This document shows positions 63,291 through 64,000 of a DNA stretch of 64,000 bases, in pieces. Position 1 is the stretch's first letter, and each line of letters opens with the position of its first letter. The stretch comes from Devosia oryziradicis (GTDB taxonomy: Bacteria; Pseudomonadota; Alphaproteobacteria; Rhizobiales; Devosiaceae): the NCBI RefSeq assembly GCF_016698645.1, contig NZ_CP068047.1, positions 310,001 through 374,000 of the forward strand. The letters are read 5' to 3'. The position numbers were made by a program, and so were the translations under genes. The notes beneath the pieces are model-generated. The model did not search any database and was not told where the DNA came from. It saw only the letters and a program-made list of their open reading frames with translations.

Positions 63291-64000
63291 GCGATCGCGG
63301 CAAGCTCGTCATCCCCTCGACCACCCGGCGCTACCAGGCGACGGCGGCCGATCCGCGCCGCTCGATTTGGGTGGGCGCCAATGCCGGCTCGGGCAAGACC
63401 TTCGTGCTGACCCAGCGCGTGCTGCGCCTGCTGCTGACCGGGGTCAATCCGCAGTCGATCCTCTGCCTGACCTATACCAAGGCGGCCGCCGCAGAGATGC
63501 GGGCCCGTGTTGCAAAGAGCCTCGCAGAATGGGCGGTGATGCCGCAGGTCGAGCTGGCCAAGACCCTGCGGGAGATCGAAGGCAGCCGCGTCGACGACGC
63601 GCTGGTCGAGCGAGCGCGCACACTGTTTGCCCGGGCGCTCGAAACCCCCGGCGGGCTCAAGATCGTCACGATCCACGCCTTCTGCGAGTCGGTGTTGCAC
63701 CGCTTTCCGCTCGAAGCCGGCGTGCCGTTCGACTTCGAGGTGATCGAGGATGACGAGCGCGCCACGCTCATCCGGGCGGCCCGCGAGGCGGTGCTGGCCG
63801 AAGGCCTGCGCGGCGCTGCCGGGGCGTCGGCGGTCGAGACGCTGTTCGACCGGCTGAGCAATTTCCAGATCGAGGAAGCGATCGATATCGCCCTCAGCGA
63901 CACCCGCCGCCTCAAGGCGGTGCTATCGGACACCAGCGCCGCCAAGGCGCGGCTGCGGGCGCTGGTCGGGGTCGGCAACACCGATTCCGCCACCTTGCGC
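63287..64000 (+). CDS. addA: Double-strand break repair helicase-nuclease AddA, N-terminal part
   Basis: Begins at a GTG (63287) overlapping the addB stop and runs off the window after 238 codons. UvrD-type Walker A in WVGANAGSGKTFVL near 32-41 and motif Ia CLTYTKAAAAEMRARV near 63-78, then TIHAFCESVLHRFPLEAG near 130-150, all diagnostic of AddA. The nuclease end is beyond the window. No frame break in the visible part. Confidence 0.93.
   Translation, partial: MSDRGKLVIPSTTRRYQATAADPRRSIWVGANAGSGKTFVLTQRVLRLLLTGVNPQSILCLTYTKAAAAEMRARVAKSLAEWAVMPQVELAKTLREIEGSRVDDALVERARTLFARALETPGGLKIVTIHAFCESVLHRFPLEAGVPFDFEVIEDDERATLIRAAREAVLAEGLRGAAGASAVETLFDRLSNFQIEEAIDIALSDTRRLKAVLSDTSAAKARLRALVGVGNTDSATLR

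Overview
This 64 kb window is GC-rich, almost fully coding chromosomal core DNA from an alphaproteobacterium, most probably of the order Hyphomicrobiales (Devosia-like; genus not provable from sequence alone). The reasons are local gene orders and families typical of that group: tsaB-rimI-mur-plsC, lptC-lptA-lptB-rpoN-hpf-ptsN, aroA-cmk-rpsA, trpF-trpB-trpA-accD-folC, murU-addB-addA, a sitABCD manganese importer with a Mur-type operator, an HWE histidine kinase, a DUF1150 protein, an acidic TIGR02300 protein, and an AccD without zinc-finger cysteines. I see no prophage, insertion sequence, CRISPR array, integrase or toxin-antitoxin module.

Layout. 1-7.5 kb: the end of an MbfA-like iron exporter, a DUF2306 membrane protein, LytTR and LysR regulators, the sitABCD operon with its upstream 19-bp operator, and an E. 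coli-type MurB. 7.7-9.4 kb: a membrane HWE sensor kinase. 9.4-15.4 kb (minus strand): rpmI-rplT with a terminator, then pheS, a secreted protein, an ASCH-exonuclease fusion and pheT. 15.6-17.3 kb: a glycosyltransferase and an Hsp20/DUF1150 pair ending in a strong two-way terminator. 17.3-24.7 kb (minus): ptsN, hpf, rpoN, lptBAC, an RNase D-like gene and lnt, all linked to the envelope or to global regulation. 24.9-27.2 kb: tsaB, rimI, mur, plsC. 27.2-33.6 kb: mixed metabolic genes (pncB, SDR, VOC, a YcaQ-like glycosylase) and an HtrA-like pseudoprotease. 33.75 kb: tRNA-Ala(GGC). 34.5-41.4 kb: an AroA-like gene with a gutted active site, cmk, rpsA, a GNAT protein, sppA, ihfB, a LapA protein and trpF. 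41.5-48.6 kb: trpB, trpA, accD, a chemoreceptor and folC. 48.8-56.6 kb: a GH3 hexosaminidase, truB-rbfA, a 2-hydroxyacid dehydrogenase, an SH3 protein, a FhuF-like reductase, cutC and a lipoprotein. 56.6-58.9 kb: a GntR-ABC operon with a palindromic operator. 58.9-64 kb: a flavodoxin-fold oxidoreductase, murU, addB and the start of addA.

Links between genes: Mur (25.96 kb) is the expected manganese sensor for the operator in front of sitA (6.15 kb). The Lpt genes, Lnt, MurB, MurU and PlsC all serve envelope construction. The most unusual points are (1) an intact AroA homologue in the canonical aroA-cmk-rpsA locus that has lost most phosphate- and PEP-binding residues, (2) an ASCH-DEDDh exonuclease fusion lodged between pheS and pheT, (3) an HtrA/PDZ protein with all three triad residues replaced, (4) three families of REP-like inverted repeats in intergenic gaps, and (5) convergent genes whose stop codons are shared through CTAG.
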